A stretch of DNA of 47,518 bases from NCBI GenBank assembly GCA_050013395.1, contig JBEKFI010000005.1, positions 1 to 47,518 on the forward strand. Reading direction: 5' to 3'. This document shows, piece after piece, positions 1-8,740 of this stretch. A program made the position numbers and the translations under genes. The DNA comes from JBEKZD01 sp050013395 (GTDB taxonomy: Bacteria > Verrucomicrobiota > Verrucomicrobiia > Palsa-1439). Within the stretch, counting starts at the first letter, position 1; each line of letters opens with the position of its first letter. The notes below the pieces were generated by a model, which made no database searches, was not told the DNA's origin, and saw nothing but the letters and a program-made list of their open reading frames with translations.

Positions 1-254
1 TCGCGCTTAAACCGGTCAACTTCAGAAGCATCGATGATCTCAATGTCCATTCCGCGCAACATGATGAGGATGGCATCCAACTCTTCGGCGGACAAAATGT
101 TCTCGGGCAGGATGTCGTTGACGTCTCCGTACGTGAGATACCCTTGCTCGTTGGCGAGCTTGATCAATTCCTTGATCTTGAGGTTCTTCTCCTCTCGGTC
201 GAGTTCAGGCCGAACTTTGGCTTGAGTCCTTTTCTGATGATTGGTCTTAGACAT
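1..254 (-). CDS. rpoD: RNA polymerase primary sigma factor, N-terminal part
   Basis: Only the first 84 codons lie in the window; the gene runs off the left edge. The translation begins MSKTNHQKRT and continues with a stretch typical of sigma-70 region 1.1 (LIKLANEQGYLTYGDVNDIL, then LSAEELDAI and MDIEIIDASE). Region 1.1 masks the DNA-binding regions of free primary sigma factor. The ATG at 254 lies 10 bases after the dnaG stop, which is the conserved dnaG-rpoD macromolecular-synthesis order, so the two are probably co-transcribed. The identification rests on region 1.1 similarity plus context; the diagnostic regions 2 and 4 are outside the window. Confidence 0.88.
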   Translation of the reverse strand, partial: MSKTNHQKRTQAKVRPELDREEKNLKIKELIKLANEQGYLTYGDVNDILPENILSAEELDAILIMLRGMDIEIIDASEVDRFKR

Positions 255-264
255 AGAACGAGCG

Positions 265-2106
265 CTACGAGTGTGAAACCAATTTGGTTTTGTCCATCGA
301 AGGCCGCGCAATATGGTCTAATTTACGCCTCAAGTCAAGTATCTGTTGCTTAAGTGTTACCATTGCTGATTCTGTCAATTCGGGATGCGCCAGTTGGGTG
401 CACAGTTCACGAAGCTGGCGCTCCAGCGCCCGTTTTTCCAAGGCTGCAAGGCAATTGATGGCGGCTTGAACTCCAGTCGCTTTGGGTTGCGGTAGCATCA
501 TTAATTCGACCCAGAATCGTCTTTCTTCGTCGTCGGAAATCTGGCCAAGCACCGCGTCCGCCCCATGCCAGCATTTGCCAATGCGTAAATCCAAAATGTG
601 TCCGATCAATTTGCCCGGAACGTTTTGTATCAGCCACGCCCGATCCAAGCGCGCAACCACAACATCGACAATCCGTTCATCCGTCAACATCAATCGTAGA
701 AGCAATGTTTCCGCAAGAAGCGGACTTGGTCGCTCGGTCTTTGCAGGAGACGAATCTGTCGCTGCACATTCAGAGTCGTTTGAAGGCCTTTCGATTCGAC
801 GTCCGGCCTGCAGACGGCGCACTTCCTGCCACACGGCATCCTCGGGTACAGCCAACCGCACCGCTGTCTGCTGGGCATAGGTCGATCGCAGGATAGGGCT
901 GGGCGTTCTCACCAACCAATCCGCCAGATGCCTTGCGATTTGGAGCTTCCCGCTATCAGATCGTGGATCGTGCTGCTCTGACAACCTCTCAAGTAAGTAA
1001 ACAAAAAAACTCGGCGCTTTGGTAATCAGATTTTTAAGTTTCTCCGCACCCATCTCCTTTACAAAGCTGTCAGGATCATGACCCCGGGGCAAGACGGCTA
1101 CCCGGATAACGAGGCCGGCTTCCCATAACGGCTCGGCGCTGCGAACCACAGCGTTTTGGCCGGCAGCATCGGCATCGAACATCAACACGACTTCCTCGGC
1201 ATAGCGCTTGAGGATGCGAGCGTGCTGCTCCGTCAACGCCGTCCCTTGCGGCGCGACGACATTCGTCATGCCCGCCTCGTGGCAGGAAATCGTGTCCACT
1301 TGGCCTTCGCAAACGATGGCAAATCTCTCGTCCAGAATCGCGCGCTTGGCTTTGTCCAGCGCAAACAAAATCTTGCCCTTCTGGAAAATCGGCGTCTCGG
1401 GCGAATTGACGTACTTCGGTTGATCCTTCGCGTCGGTCAGGATCCGTCCGCTGAACGCGACCACGCGACCTTGTTCGTCACAGATGGGAAACATCAGCCT
1501 GCCGCGGAAGCGATCATAAAATCCATCCCCACGTTCCCGCCGCAGCGCCAGCCCGGCCGTCTCCAGAAGTTCGGCAGAAAACTTCCTCGACGCAGCCCAC
1601 TGAATGAGCGCGTCCCATGCATCAGGCGAGTAACCGAGTCGCCAGCGCTTGACCACGTCCGCCGTAATGCCGCGCTTCTTCAGGTAAGCGCGCGCAGGTT
1701 CCGCCGATTTCCCCTTCAGCAATGTTTGGTGGAAGAACTCAGCGACTTGCTCGTGAAGTTTGAACAGTAGCTCCTTCTGATCGCGGTTCGGCTCGCTTGC
1801 CGTTTCCTCGAATTCCAGGCGGACACCGGTGCGCTCAGCCAGGCGGCGCACAGCGGAAATGAAATCGAGATTCTCATACTTCATCACGAACGTGAACACG
1901 TCGCCGCCCGCGCCGCAACCGAAGCAGTGCCAGATTTGCTTCTGTGGGTTGACATTGAAGCTCGGCGTCTTCTCCTTGTGGAAAGGGCAGAGCGCGCGAA
2001 AGTTCGCGCCCGCCCGTTTGAGTGGAAAATACGATCCGATCACCTCGACAATGTCGTTGTTCTGTCGGATCTGCTCCAGAATATGATCAGCAATCAGACC
2101 AGGCAC
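265..2106 (-). CDS. dnaG: DNA primase DnaG
   Basis: Synthesises RNA primers for replication. The 613-residue product has the N-terminal CHC2 zinc finger (C40, H43, C61, C64, in CPFHKEKTPSF and HCFGCG), the catalytic core signature YVNSPETPIFQKG, and a TOPRIM domain at about residues 260-345 with the acidic motifs CEGQVD and MFDADAAG. The C-terminal third is the divergent DnaB-helicase-interacting part. Length is normal for the family. The Q in EGQVD replaces the more usual Y of EGYMD, a tolerated position. It sits between the CvpA-type gene (25-base gap) and rpoD (10-base gap) on the same strand, so a cvpA-dnaG-rpoD operon is likely. Confidence 0.97.
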   Translation of the reverse strand: MPGLIADHILEQIRQNNDIVEVIGSYFPLKRAGANFRALCPFHKEKTPSFNVNPQKQIWHCFGCGAGGDVFTFVMKYENLDFISAVRRLAERTGVRLEFEETASEPNRDQKELLFKLHEQVAEFFHQTLLKGKSAEPARAYLKKRGITADVVKRWRLGYSPDAWDALIQWAASRKFSAELLETAGLALRRERGDGFYDRFRGRLMFPICDEQGRVVAFSGRILTDAKDQPKYVNSPETPIFQKGKILFALDKAKRAILDERFAIVCEGQVDTISCHEAGMTNVVAPQGTALTEQHARILKRYAEEVVLMFDADAAGQNAVVRSAEPLWEAGLVIRVAVLPRGHDPDSFVKEMGAEKLKNLITKAPSFFVYLLERLSEQHDPRSDSGKLQIARHLADWLVRTPSPILRSTYAQQTAVRLAVPEDAVWQEVRRLQAGRRIERPSNDSECAATDSSPAKTERPSPLLAETLLLRLMLTDERIVDVVVARLDRAWLIQNVPGKLIGHILDLRIGKCWHGADAVLGQISDDEERRFWVELMMLPQPKATGVQAAINCLAALEKRALERQLRELCTQLAHPELTESAMVTLKQQILDLRRKLDHIARPSMDKTKLVSHS

Positions 2107-2131
2107 AGCTTACCACAAACTTTCTCACACC

Positions 2132-2701
2132 CTATTTTCCGGCGCTGCCGTCCTCGACGTTCGGCTCTTCGCGTCGTTTTAAATCCTTCAGGAACCACAT
2201 CTTCTCAGGGAATTGCTTCTCCGCCATCGCCGCCACTGCGGGGAATTGCCGCACCACAAACGCGCCGAATCGAGAGTTGCGCGCAATCTCCTCATGCCAA
2301 AACGGGCTTCGCGTCAGCATCAGAATCACGCTCAGCCATGCCATGATCACCACCATGGGCAGCAGACCCGCCACGCCGCCACCGATGTCTTCTACTGCGG
2401 CAGTGAACTGCATCTTCTTCATCCGCCGGTGTACCAACAGGCGGACAAGCAACGAGATCAAGTAAACCGGCACCGCGATTGCGACAAACGCAATCAGATT
2501 CGCCGGTTCTTCGACCAATCCGGTAACTCCCTGCAGCCACTTGCCCGCGGGAATGTAAAAGTGCAACGCCAGCGCCACCATCAGCAACAGTCCCAACACG
2601 CGAATGATCTCCCCGGAAAACCCTGTAATGACGCCGCTCCAAATCCCGTAAACCAACGCCGCCAACACTACGCAATCGTACCAGTTCATGCCAAATGGCA
2701 A
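2132..2701 (-). CDS. CvpA family membrane protein
   Basis: The 189-residue product has four hydrophobic segments in the first 130 residues (starting VVLAALVYGIWSGV, VLGLLLMVALALHFYI, LIAFVAIAVPVYLIS, LLPMVVIMAWLSVIL) and a charged tail, the layout of the CvpA/colicin V production family. These are inner-membrane proteins of poorly defined role. The start could also be M5 (2689), giving MNWYDCVV, which fits the family N-terminus slightly better. It lies 25 bases upstream of dnaG in the same direction and is probably the first gene of the dnaG-rpoD operon. Confidence 0.8.
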   Translation of the reverse strand: MPFGMNWYDCVVLAALVYGIWSGVITGFSGEIIRVLGLLLMVALALHFYIPAGKWLQGVTGLVEEPANLIAFVAIAVPVYLISLLVRLLVHRRMKKMQFTAAVEDIGGGVAGLLPMVVIMAWLSVILMLTRSPFWHEEIARNSRFGAFVVRQFPAVAAMAEKQFPEKMWFLKDLKRREEPNVEDGSAGK

Positions 2702-2792
2702 TGTCAGGTTCCCCCCTCCATCACTCCGATCAGGCTAGTTGAACTCGGCGTAAAATTCTACAAAATTGTTGTTCGGCTCGTTCGTGGTTTTG

Positions 2793-3644
2793 TCATGGGG
2801 ATGGCAACTGAAGGCGCAGGATGTAGCGCTGGAAATCGCTTTCCCACTGGTAGCTGTCGCGGCCGAAGCGCCGTTGAAAGCTGGCGATGTCGTCGCGGTT
2901 GAATTTCAGGTCCTGAAGATAGCGACGAAACCGGCTGTTACTGTAACTCGATCCATCGCGCATCATTAAATAATAAACAAGCGCCCAACTTATGGGGTAC
3001 GTGACCTGCGCGTTGCCGTAGAATGTTGCCCGATCCATCTGCAGCAGGTCAGACACCGGGAGAGATTGCCCAGTGCGACAAAGATACTGCGCGGCCCGTA
3101 GTTTCTGTTTGCTGATCAATCCCGTATGCAAACGACCATTGCCGACGTAGCTCGTCTCAAAATATTGCGCCATGCCTTCGTTGAGCCACATGGGCACTTC
3201 CGTGCCAAGTTCGTAGCCGAGAAACTGGTGGAATCCTTCGTGCGCCAGCACCTGCCAGAGATTGTCGTGCTCGTAGGTGACCAATTCGTAAAACGTATTG
3301 CCGTCCTCGTCGGTCTTGAGATGACAGTAACCCGCCACGCCGCCGTGGGCGAGTGCCGTTGGACCGGCCGCGTAGGCGCGAAAATCTTCGGCGTTGCTGA
3401 ACACGATCACGCGCGCGCCGGCTTTCAGCGACCAGTTTGAGAAATACCGCGAGTACTGCCGCAACATCTCGTTCATGAATCGGTTCACCTGCCAGGCCAC
3501 ATCCGCGCCGCTTTGCGCCAGAACTTGGTACTGCCCAGCAGTTGCGTTGTAGAATTCGACGATCGACGGTGCGGCTTTCTCCTGAGCGCACACGACGCTG
3601 GCCGTTACGAAGAACAAAGCGGCGACGATGGTTCTTGAGTTCAC
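2793..3644 (-). CDS. Secreted DUF1570-like zinc metallopeptidase
   Basis: A 283-residue exported protein if started at the GTG at 3644. That start gives MNSRTIVAALFFVTASVVCAQ, a clean signal peptide with cleavage after CAQ or nearby. The longer frame from a TTG at 3680 adds twelve residues that spoil the signal. The body carries the gluzincin motif HEGFH (H135, E136, H139) followed 17 residues later by WLNEGMAQYFE, whose E156 would be the third zinc ligand. The same arrangement is seen in DUF1570 and peptidase MA-like proteins. The substrate is unknown. It is separated from the CvpA-type gene by about 90 bases and may be a separate unit. Confidence 0.72.
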   Translation of the reverse strand: MNSRTIVAALFFVTASVVCAQEKAAPSIVEFYNATAGQYQVLAQSGADVAWQVNRFMNEMLRQYSRYFSNWSLKAGARVIVFSNAEDFRAYAAGPTALAHGGVAGYCHLKTDEDGNTFYELVTYEHDNLWQVLAHEGFHQFLGYELGTEVPMWLNEGMAQYFETSYVGNGRLHTGLISKQKLRAAQYLCRTGQSLPVSDLLQMDRATFYGNAQVTYPISWALVYYLMMRDGSSYSNSRFRRYLQDLKFNRDDIASFQRRFGRDSYQWESDFQRYILRLQLPSP

Positions 3645-3803
3645 GGCTGGAATCTTAACCCAACTCAAAGCCAGCGGCAATGGTTGTGGATGAAACTGTG
3701 TGCCAGATGCTACCGGCTAATGACCGGTAAGTGACGCGATAAGTTCACACTCGGTTGAGGCGTCCTGTTGGTTGGGAAGCCTCAACTGCGTCGACGGCGG
3801 TCG

Positions 3804-3832
3804 TTGACACCTCAAAGTCAACATGTTACTTT
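3804..3832 (+). promoter_or_regulatory. Candidate sigma-70 promoter of ileS
   Basis: A perfect -35 TTGACA (3804-3809), 17-base spacer and weak -10 TACTTT (3827-3832). Transcription would begin near 3839, leaving a short leader with GGGG at 3847-3850 before the ATG at 3853. This favours 3853 over the upstream in-frame 3823 as the ileS start. The -10 matches consensus at only three positions. Confidence 0.4.
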
Positions 3833-3852
3833 TGCGGGCTTTTGGCGGGGAA

Positions 3853-6738
3853 ATGAGCCAAATCAATTACAAAGACACGCTGAATCTTCCGAAGACCGAC
3901 TTCCCGATGAAGGCGAACCTGCCACAGCGGGAGCCGCAGATTCTGGCGCGTTGGGAGGAAGCCAAGCTCTACGAAAAGATTCAGACAGCGCGGCATGATG
4001 CGCCGCTGTTCGTGCTTCACGACGGGCCGCCATTCGCCAACGGCGACGTGCACATTGGCACGGCGCTGAACAAAATTCTCAAGGACGTCATCATCAAATA
4101 CAAGACGATGCGCGGGTTCCGCGCGCCGTACGTGCCCGGCTGGGATTGTCACGGCCAGCCCATCGAGTACAAAGTGAAGAGGGAACTCGGCAAGGAAGCG
4201 GAGAGGATTTCTCAGACCGAATTACGCAAACGCTGCCGGACCTACGCCGAGAAATACATCGAGATCCAGCGTCGCCAGTTCAAACGCTGCGGCGTGTTCG
4301 GCGATTGGGAACGGCCTTACCTGACGATGACTCCGCAGTACGAGGCTGAAATCATTGGCGCGTTGGCCGACATGGTCGGCGACGGTTACATCTATCGTGG
4401 CAAGAAACCAGTGTATTGGTGCGCGACCTGTCGCACGGCATTGGCGGAAGCGGAAGTCGAATACGCCGATCACACGTCGCCTTCGGTGTACGTGAAGTTT
4501 CCCATCAAGGATCGTCCGAACGAGTTCGCGGTGATTTGGACAACGACGCCGTGGACGTTGCCCGCCAACCTTGCCATCGCGGTGAAACCGGGGTTCGCTT
4601 ATGTGCGGGCGCAGGTCAAAGGCTTGTCCGCCGAAGCTGTTAAAACTCATCTGATAACTGGTGGGACAGGCCTCCGTGCCTGTCCAAATCCGCGCGCACA
4701 GGCAGGGACGCCTGTGCCACCGGGAATTCATGAGGCCGCTCCCACGGAAATCTGGATACTGGCCGAAGGTCTCGTCGAACAAGTAGGTAAGGCTTGCGGC
4801 GTCGAACTTGAAATCATGGAAAAGATTTCGGGCCGTGATCTGGAAGGTGCGGTCACTCGTCATCCGTTTATGGACCGGGATTCTCCCATCATCCTGTCGC
4901 CGTACGTCACGTTGGAGCAGGGGACGGGCTTGGTGCACACCGCGCCCGGCCACGGCGCGGAAGACTACGAGATCGGACAGAAATACGGACTGAAGACGCT
5001 CGCACCGGTGGACGACGGCGGTGTGTTCACGGCGGAAGCGGGACAGTTCGCGCGGCAATTTGTCTTCAAAGCGAACAAGTCCATTGTCGAGCATCTCCGT
5101 AAGATCGGGGCACTTGCCGCGAGTGCCGACGTGAAGCATTCCTATCCGCATTGCTGGCGGTGCAAGAACCCGATCATTTTCCGCGCGATGGAGCAATGGT
5201 TCATCGCGCTGGATCATCGCGGGTTGCGCCAGAGCGCCATGGACGAAGTGAAGAAAGTGCGCTGGGTGCCAAAGTGGGGCGAGAACCGCATCACGGGCAC
5301 AATCGAGCAGCGCCCTGACTGGTGCGTGTCGCGTCAGCGGGCCTGGGGCGTACCGCTGCCGTTCCTGCATTGCCGCGATTGTCAGAAACCGATTCTCAGC
5401 CGTGAGCTGATTTTGAAATTTCGCGAGCGCGTCGCCAGGCAGGGTGTGGACATCTGGTTCGAGCAAAGCGTGAAGGAATTGTTCGGTGACGTGAAATGTC
5501 CGTCGTGCGGCTCAGCAAATCTCGACAAGAGTCCCGACATCGTGGATGTGTGGTTCGAGTCGGGTGTGAGTCATCGCGCGGTGCTCAAGCAACACGCGCA
5601 GTTGACTTACCCCGCAGACGTTTACCTGGAAGGCAGCGACCAGCATCGCGGCTGGTTCCAGTCGTCGCTGCTCACGGCGATGGCGACGGAAGGGAGGTCG
5701 CCGTTCAAGACGGTCGTCACGCATGGCTTCCTTGTGGCGCAGGTCGAGGAGACGGGCAAGAAGCAGAAGATTTCCAAGTCGGCAGGCAAGCCCGCCAACG
5801 CAGAAGATTACATCAACCGCTTCGGAGCGGACGTGCTGCGGTTGTGGGTGACATCCGAGGATTACCAGGGCGACATCCCGCTGTCGGAGGAAATTTTCGC
5901 GCGCATCGGCGAAACCTATTTCAAGATCCGCAACACGCTGCGGATTCTGCTGGCGAACCTGTACGACTTCGATCTAGCTCAGCATGCGGTTGCCCATGAC
6001 AACCTCGCGCCGATCGATCGCTGGCTGCTGTCTCGTCTGCAAGGGTTGGTGGCGGAGTTGGGCGAGGCGTACGAGAACTTTGAGTTTCACCGTGTGTATC
6101 ATCTGGTGAACGCGTTCTGTGCGGTGGAGATTTCCTCCTTTTACGTTGACGTGATGAAAGACCTGTTGTATACGCTTTCGCTCAATTCGTCGGAGCGGCG
6201 CTCGGCGCAGACAGCGATTCATCAGACGGTGGCGAGTTTGGCGAAGTTGATTGCCCCGGTGATGCCGTTCACAGCGGAAGAAGTGTGGAGCTTTCTGCCG
6301 GCGCGCGAAGCGGAGTCAGTTCATCTGGCGGCGTTTCCGGTGGCGGACGAAATGCAGCGCGACAAACAATTGGAAGCGCGCTGGGAAAAGGTGCTGGAGG
6401 TGCGCCGCGTGGCGTCACTGGAATTGGAGAAGGCGCGACAAAACAAGGCGATTGGCAAATCGCTGGAGGCGCAGGTGGAAATCGAGCCTGACACGGAGGC
6501 GACGCGCCAGTTGCTGGAGGATTTCGGGCCGCTTCTGGAAACGGTATTGATCGTGTCGCAGGCGCGTGTCGGGAAGTTGACGGACGGCCAATTGCGGGTG
6601 AAAGTCACCCCGGCCGCGGGAAAGAAGTGCGTTCGCTGCTGGCGCTGGAGCGAGGATGTCGGGGCGGACCAGAAGCATCCAGAGTTATGCGGGCGATGCG
6701 TCGAAGTGATCCAGCAGGTCATGGAGGCAACGCCGTAA
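3853..6738 (+). CDS. ileS: Isoleucine-tRNA ligase
   Basis: Charges tRNA-Ile. The 961-residue class I synthetase has the HIGH motif (GDVHIG, about residues 65-70), the KMSKS loop as KISKS (639-643), the CP1 editing domain between them, and a C-terminal zinc ribbon (CVRCWRW and CGRC). I chose ATG 3853 because it follows GGGG, lies after a candidate promoter and gives MSQINYKDTLNLPKTDFPMK, the family N-terminus. Residues about 270-290, inside the editing domain, are encoded by a palindromic repeat (4660-4721), giving a glycine/proline-rich stretch (TGGTGLRACPNP) not expected in the family. The reading frame is kept. A DksA-type gene follows 16 bases later. Confidence 0.97.
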   Translation: MSQINYKDTLNLPKTDFPMKANLPQREPQILARWEEAKLYEKIQTARHDAPLFVLHDGPPFANGDVHIGTALNKILKDVIIKYKTMRGFRAPYVPGWDCHGQPIEYKVKRELGKEAERISQTELRKRCRTYAEKYIEIQRRQFKRCGVFGDWERPYLTMTPQYEAEIIGALADMVGDGYIYRGKKPVYWCATCRTALAEAEVEYADHTSPSVYVKFPIKDRPNEFAVIWTTTPWTLPANLAIAVKPGFAYVRAQVKGLSAEAVKTHLITGGTGLRACPNPRAQAGTPVPPGIHEAAPTEIWILAEGLVEQVGKACGVELEIMEKISGRDLEGAVTRHPFMDRDSPIILSPYVTLEQGTGLVHTAPGHGAEDYEIGQKYGLKTLAPVDDGGVFTAEAGQFARQFVFKANKSIVEHLRKIGALAASADVKHSYPHCWRCKNPIIFRAMEQWFIALDHRGLRQSAMDEVKKVRWVPKWGENRITGTIEQRPDWCVSRQRAWGVPLPFLHCRDCQKPILSRELILKFRERVARQGVDIWFEQSVKELFGDVKCPSCGSANLDKSPDIVDVWFESGVSHRAVLKQHAQLTYPADVYLEGSDQHRGWFQSSLLTAMATEGRSPFKTVVTHGFLVAQVEETGKKQKISKSAGKPANAEDYINRFGADVLRLWVTSEDYQGDIPLSEEIFARIGETYFKIRNTLRILLANLYDFDLAQHAVAHDNLAPIDRWLLSRLQGLVAELGEAYENFEFHRVYHLVNAFCAVEISSFYVDVMKDLLYTLSLNSSERRSAQTAIHQTVASLAKLIAPVMPFTAEEVWSFLPAREAESVHLAAFPVADEMQRDKQLEARWEKVLEVRRVASLELEKARQNKAIGKSLEAQVEIEPDTEATRQLLEDFGPLLETVLIVSQARVGKLTDGQLRVKVTPAAGKKCVRCWRWSEDVGADQKHPELCGRCVEVIQQVMEATP
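4660..4721. repeat. Palindromic repeat read in frame inside ileS
   Basis: Two arms of 21 bases (4660-4680 and 4701-4721) pair at 18 positions; they begin GGTGGGACAGGC and end GCCTGTGCCACC. The element lies wholly inside ileS and has no stop in the gene's frame. A shorter relative (one arm only) occurs in nadC at 14570-14594. Confidence 0.85.
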
Positions 6739-6754
6739 GGTTGCTGCCAAGCTT

Positions 6755-7381
6755 ATGAAGAAAGCGAAGAAGCAGACAAAGAAGACAGTCACCGTACGGG
6801 GAAAAGGGAAAGCCACATCAACCATGCGTTCCAGGAAAGCCGCGGCCATTTCCAAACACAAAGCCGCGAAACGTGCGCCTTCGGTCAGGCCGGTAGCCGC
6901 TGAGCCGCGCGAGCCGAAGAAACTGAGACTCTCCAAGGAAGAAGCCGGCAAATACAGGAAACTGCTTCTGGAGTTGCGCGATCATTTGATTGACGGGGTG
7001 AGCTTCCTCGCCAGCGACAACTTGAAACGGTCGAACCGCGAAGCCTCGGGCGAACTGAGCGGTTACAGCCTCCACATGGCCGATGCGGGCACGGATAATT
7101 TCGACCGTGAATTCGCCCTCAGCCTCGTCTCAAACGAGCAGGAGGCGCTTTACGAAATCGAGGAAGCGCTGAAGCGCCTCGAACAAGGCACGTATGGCCT
7201 GTGCGCGAACTGCGAAAAGCCCATCCGCAAGGAGCGGTTGCAAGCCATGCCCTTTGCTCGCCTGTGCGTCCAATGCCAATCGGGGGTGGAGAAGGAACAT
7301 CGTCGGCCCACGGAGCTCACCGCTGTGTTCAGCGAGACGAGCGAAGACGAAGGCGGCGAAGGCGAAGAGAGCGCGGAGTGA
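6755..7381 (+). CDS. DksA/TraR-type zinc-finger protein
   Basis: The 208-residue product has a lysine-rich, disordered first 65 residues (repeated AKK, KKT and KAA), then a coiled-coil-prone stretch and the C4 zinc finger CANCEKP with LCVQCQ near residues 150-176. The pattern LYEIEEALKRLEQGTYGLC is diagnostic for DksA/TraR proteins, which modulate RNA polymerase through its secondary channel. The acidic tail ends in a run of E and G. DksA-type genes preceding lspA are common in this phylum. Whether it acts with ppGpp cannot be told from sequence. Confidence 0.85.
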   Translation: MKKAKKQTKKTVTVRGKGKATSTMRSRKAAAISKHKAAKRAPSVRPVAAEPREPKKLRLSKEEAGKYRKLLLELRDHLIDGVSFLASDNLKRSNREASGELSGYSLHMADAGTDNFDREFALSLVSNEQEALYEIEEALKRLEQGTYGLCANCEKPIRKERLQAMPFARLCVQCQSGVEKEHRRPTELTAVFSETSEDEGGEGEESAE

Positions 7382-7384
7382 CGC

Positions 7385-7861
7385 GTGAGGCGTGTTGTCC
7401 TCATTGCCGCGATCATCGTCATTCTTGACCAACTGACCAAACTGCTCGTCGTTCGCTTCATCGGCGTCGCAGAATCCCGCGTCATCATCGACGGCTTCTT
7501 CAACCTCGTCAATTGGGGCAACACCGGCGCCGCGTGGGGGATTCTTCAGGATCGCAACGTCGTGCTGGCGGCGGTCTCAGTGCTGACAGTTCTGGCGCTT
7601 TACTTGTTTAGGCATTCCTTCCAGCTTCACCGCACCGGCTGCGCCATCGCGCTCGGATTGATTGCGGGTGGCATCGTTGGCAACCTCATCGACCGGGTGC
7701 GGATGGGTCACGTGATTGATTTTCTGGATTTCTACATTGGTCCGCACCACTGGCCCGCGTTCAATGTCGCCGACAGTTCCATTTGTGTCGGCGTCGCGCT
7801 GTACGTTATCGCTTCTTGGCACAGTGATCGCGAGACGCAAACCGCCGATGCGAGCGCCTGA
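7385..7861 (+). CDS. lspA: Lipoprotein signal peptidase II
   Basis: Cleaves signal peptides of prolipoproteins in the inner membrane. The 158-residue product has four membrane segments and the two catalytic aspartate motifs: GGIVGNLIDRVRMGHVIDF and FNVADSSI. The NWGNTGAAWGIL box is also conserved. The GTG start lies 3 bases after the stop of the DksA-type gene, so translation is probably coupled. A lipobox protein occurs in the same window (18491-19357). Confidence 0.96.
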   Translation: MRRVVLIAAIIVILDQLTKLLVVRFIGVAESRVIIDGFFNLVNWGNTGAAWGILQDRNVVLAAVSVLTVLALYLFRHSFQLHRTGCAIALGLIAGGIVGNLIDRVRMGHVIDFLDFYIGPHHWPAFNVADSSICVGVALYVIASWHSDRETQTADASA

Positions 7862-7866
7862 GTTGT

Positions 7867-8670
7867 TCAGAGGTCGTAGGACGAGCGCTTACGGCGGTCG
7901 AATCTGACCAGCATGCGGCAACCCCGGCGCGAAAGAAATTCGGCGATCTCCTGAAACTTCATTCCGATCTGACCGTGCGCGTGCGCGTCTGAGTTGACCA
8001 TCAGCGGAATGTCCAGCGCCAGAGCCTGCTCCACGATCAGCAGACTCGGGTACGGCTCCGGCGTCGCAAGCTCAGCGTGGCGATAGCCCGAGGTGTTGAT
8101 TTCGATGCAAAGGTCGGCGCGCGCGATTTCCTGCAGCGTCTGCGTGGCGTCGGCCACGGAGCGCTCCGTCGGTGGGTACCCGATGCGTTTCGCCACGTCG
8201 AAGTGCGCGATGATGTCGCAAAGCCCACTGCGGGCAAGTTCCCGCACCAGCTCGAAGTAGCGCGCGTAGTGCGCGTCGATGTCGCGGGGAGCAATTCTTT
8301 CCCAGGCGCCGATGCGGCACTCGCGATCGAGATAATGAACAGACCCGATGATGTAATCCCACGGGTACGCGGCAATCTGTTTTTCGAGATAGCTTTCCAG
8401 CCCTTCCACAAAATCCACCTCGAGTCCAAGCAGCACGTCGATCTGGTCGCGATAATCGAAACGAAGTTCCGTAACGCGGTTGACGTAGTACTCCAACTCA
8501 CTTTCCTTCATCCGCACATTCGCGGCGAAGCCATGGGGCAAGGGGTTGTGATCGGAGAAGCCGATCTCGCGCAGACCCAGCTCGATCCCCCGCTCGACGT
8601 ATGCCTCCACCGGCCCCGCGGCGTGCTGGCAGAGCGGCGTGTGTATGTGATAATCCGCGATGATGGGCAT
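7867..8670 (-). CDS. PHP-domain histidinol-phosphatase family protein
   Basis: The 267-residue product begins MPIIADYHIHTPLCQHA, with the first metal-binding HxH of the PHP phosphoesterase fold. It continues with GFSDHNP, LGLEVDF, IIGSVHYLD, CDIIAHFD, EINTSG and NSDAHAH, all conserved metal-site motifs of the HisJ/HisK type, which hydrolyses histidinol phosphate. No other histidine genes are nearby, so the substrate is inferred from family resemblance. It is convergent with lspA (5-base gap) and divergent from the hydrolase at 8741. Confidence 0.85.
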   Translation of the reverse strand: MPIIADYHIHTPLCQHAAGPVEAYVERGIELGLREIGFSDHNPLPHGFAANVRMKESELEYYVNRVTELRFDYRDQIDVLLGLEVDFVEGLESYLEKQIAAYPWDYIIGSVHYLDRECRIGAWERIAPRDIDAHYARYFELVRELARSGLCDIIAHFDVAKRIGYPPTERSVADATQTLQEIARADLCIEINTSGYRHAELATPEPYPSLLIVEQALALDIPLMVNSDAHAHGQIGMKFQEIAEFLSRRGCRMLVRFDRRKRSSYDL

Positions 8671-8704
8671 CGGAAGCCGCGCAGTTTAGCGGCCAGCGGG
8701 TGCA

Positions 8705-8733
8705 TTGACAATCAATTTGCTCAACTCTAGTAT
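8705..8733 (+). promoter_or_regulatory. Strong sigma-70 promoter of the hydrolase gene
   Basis: -35 TTGACA (8705-8710) is perfect, the spacer is 17 bases and the -10 is TAGTAT (8728-8733, five of six). The ATG at 8741 lies only 7 bases after the -10, so the expected start point is at or just before the start codon and the mRNA should be leaderless or nearly so. Confidence 0.75.
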
Positions 8734-8740
8734 CCGGCAG

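Noticed and set aside
3681..3852. T-box riboswitch upstream of ileS
   Set aside because: The gap is too short and no conserved T-box sequence is present; a simple promoter fits better.
4222..5466. 414-codon minus-strand frame opposite ileS
   Set aside because: Composition is that of an antisense shadow in GC-rich DNA; no family motifs, and ileS is certain on the other strand.
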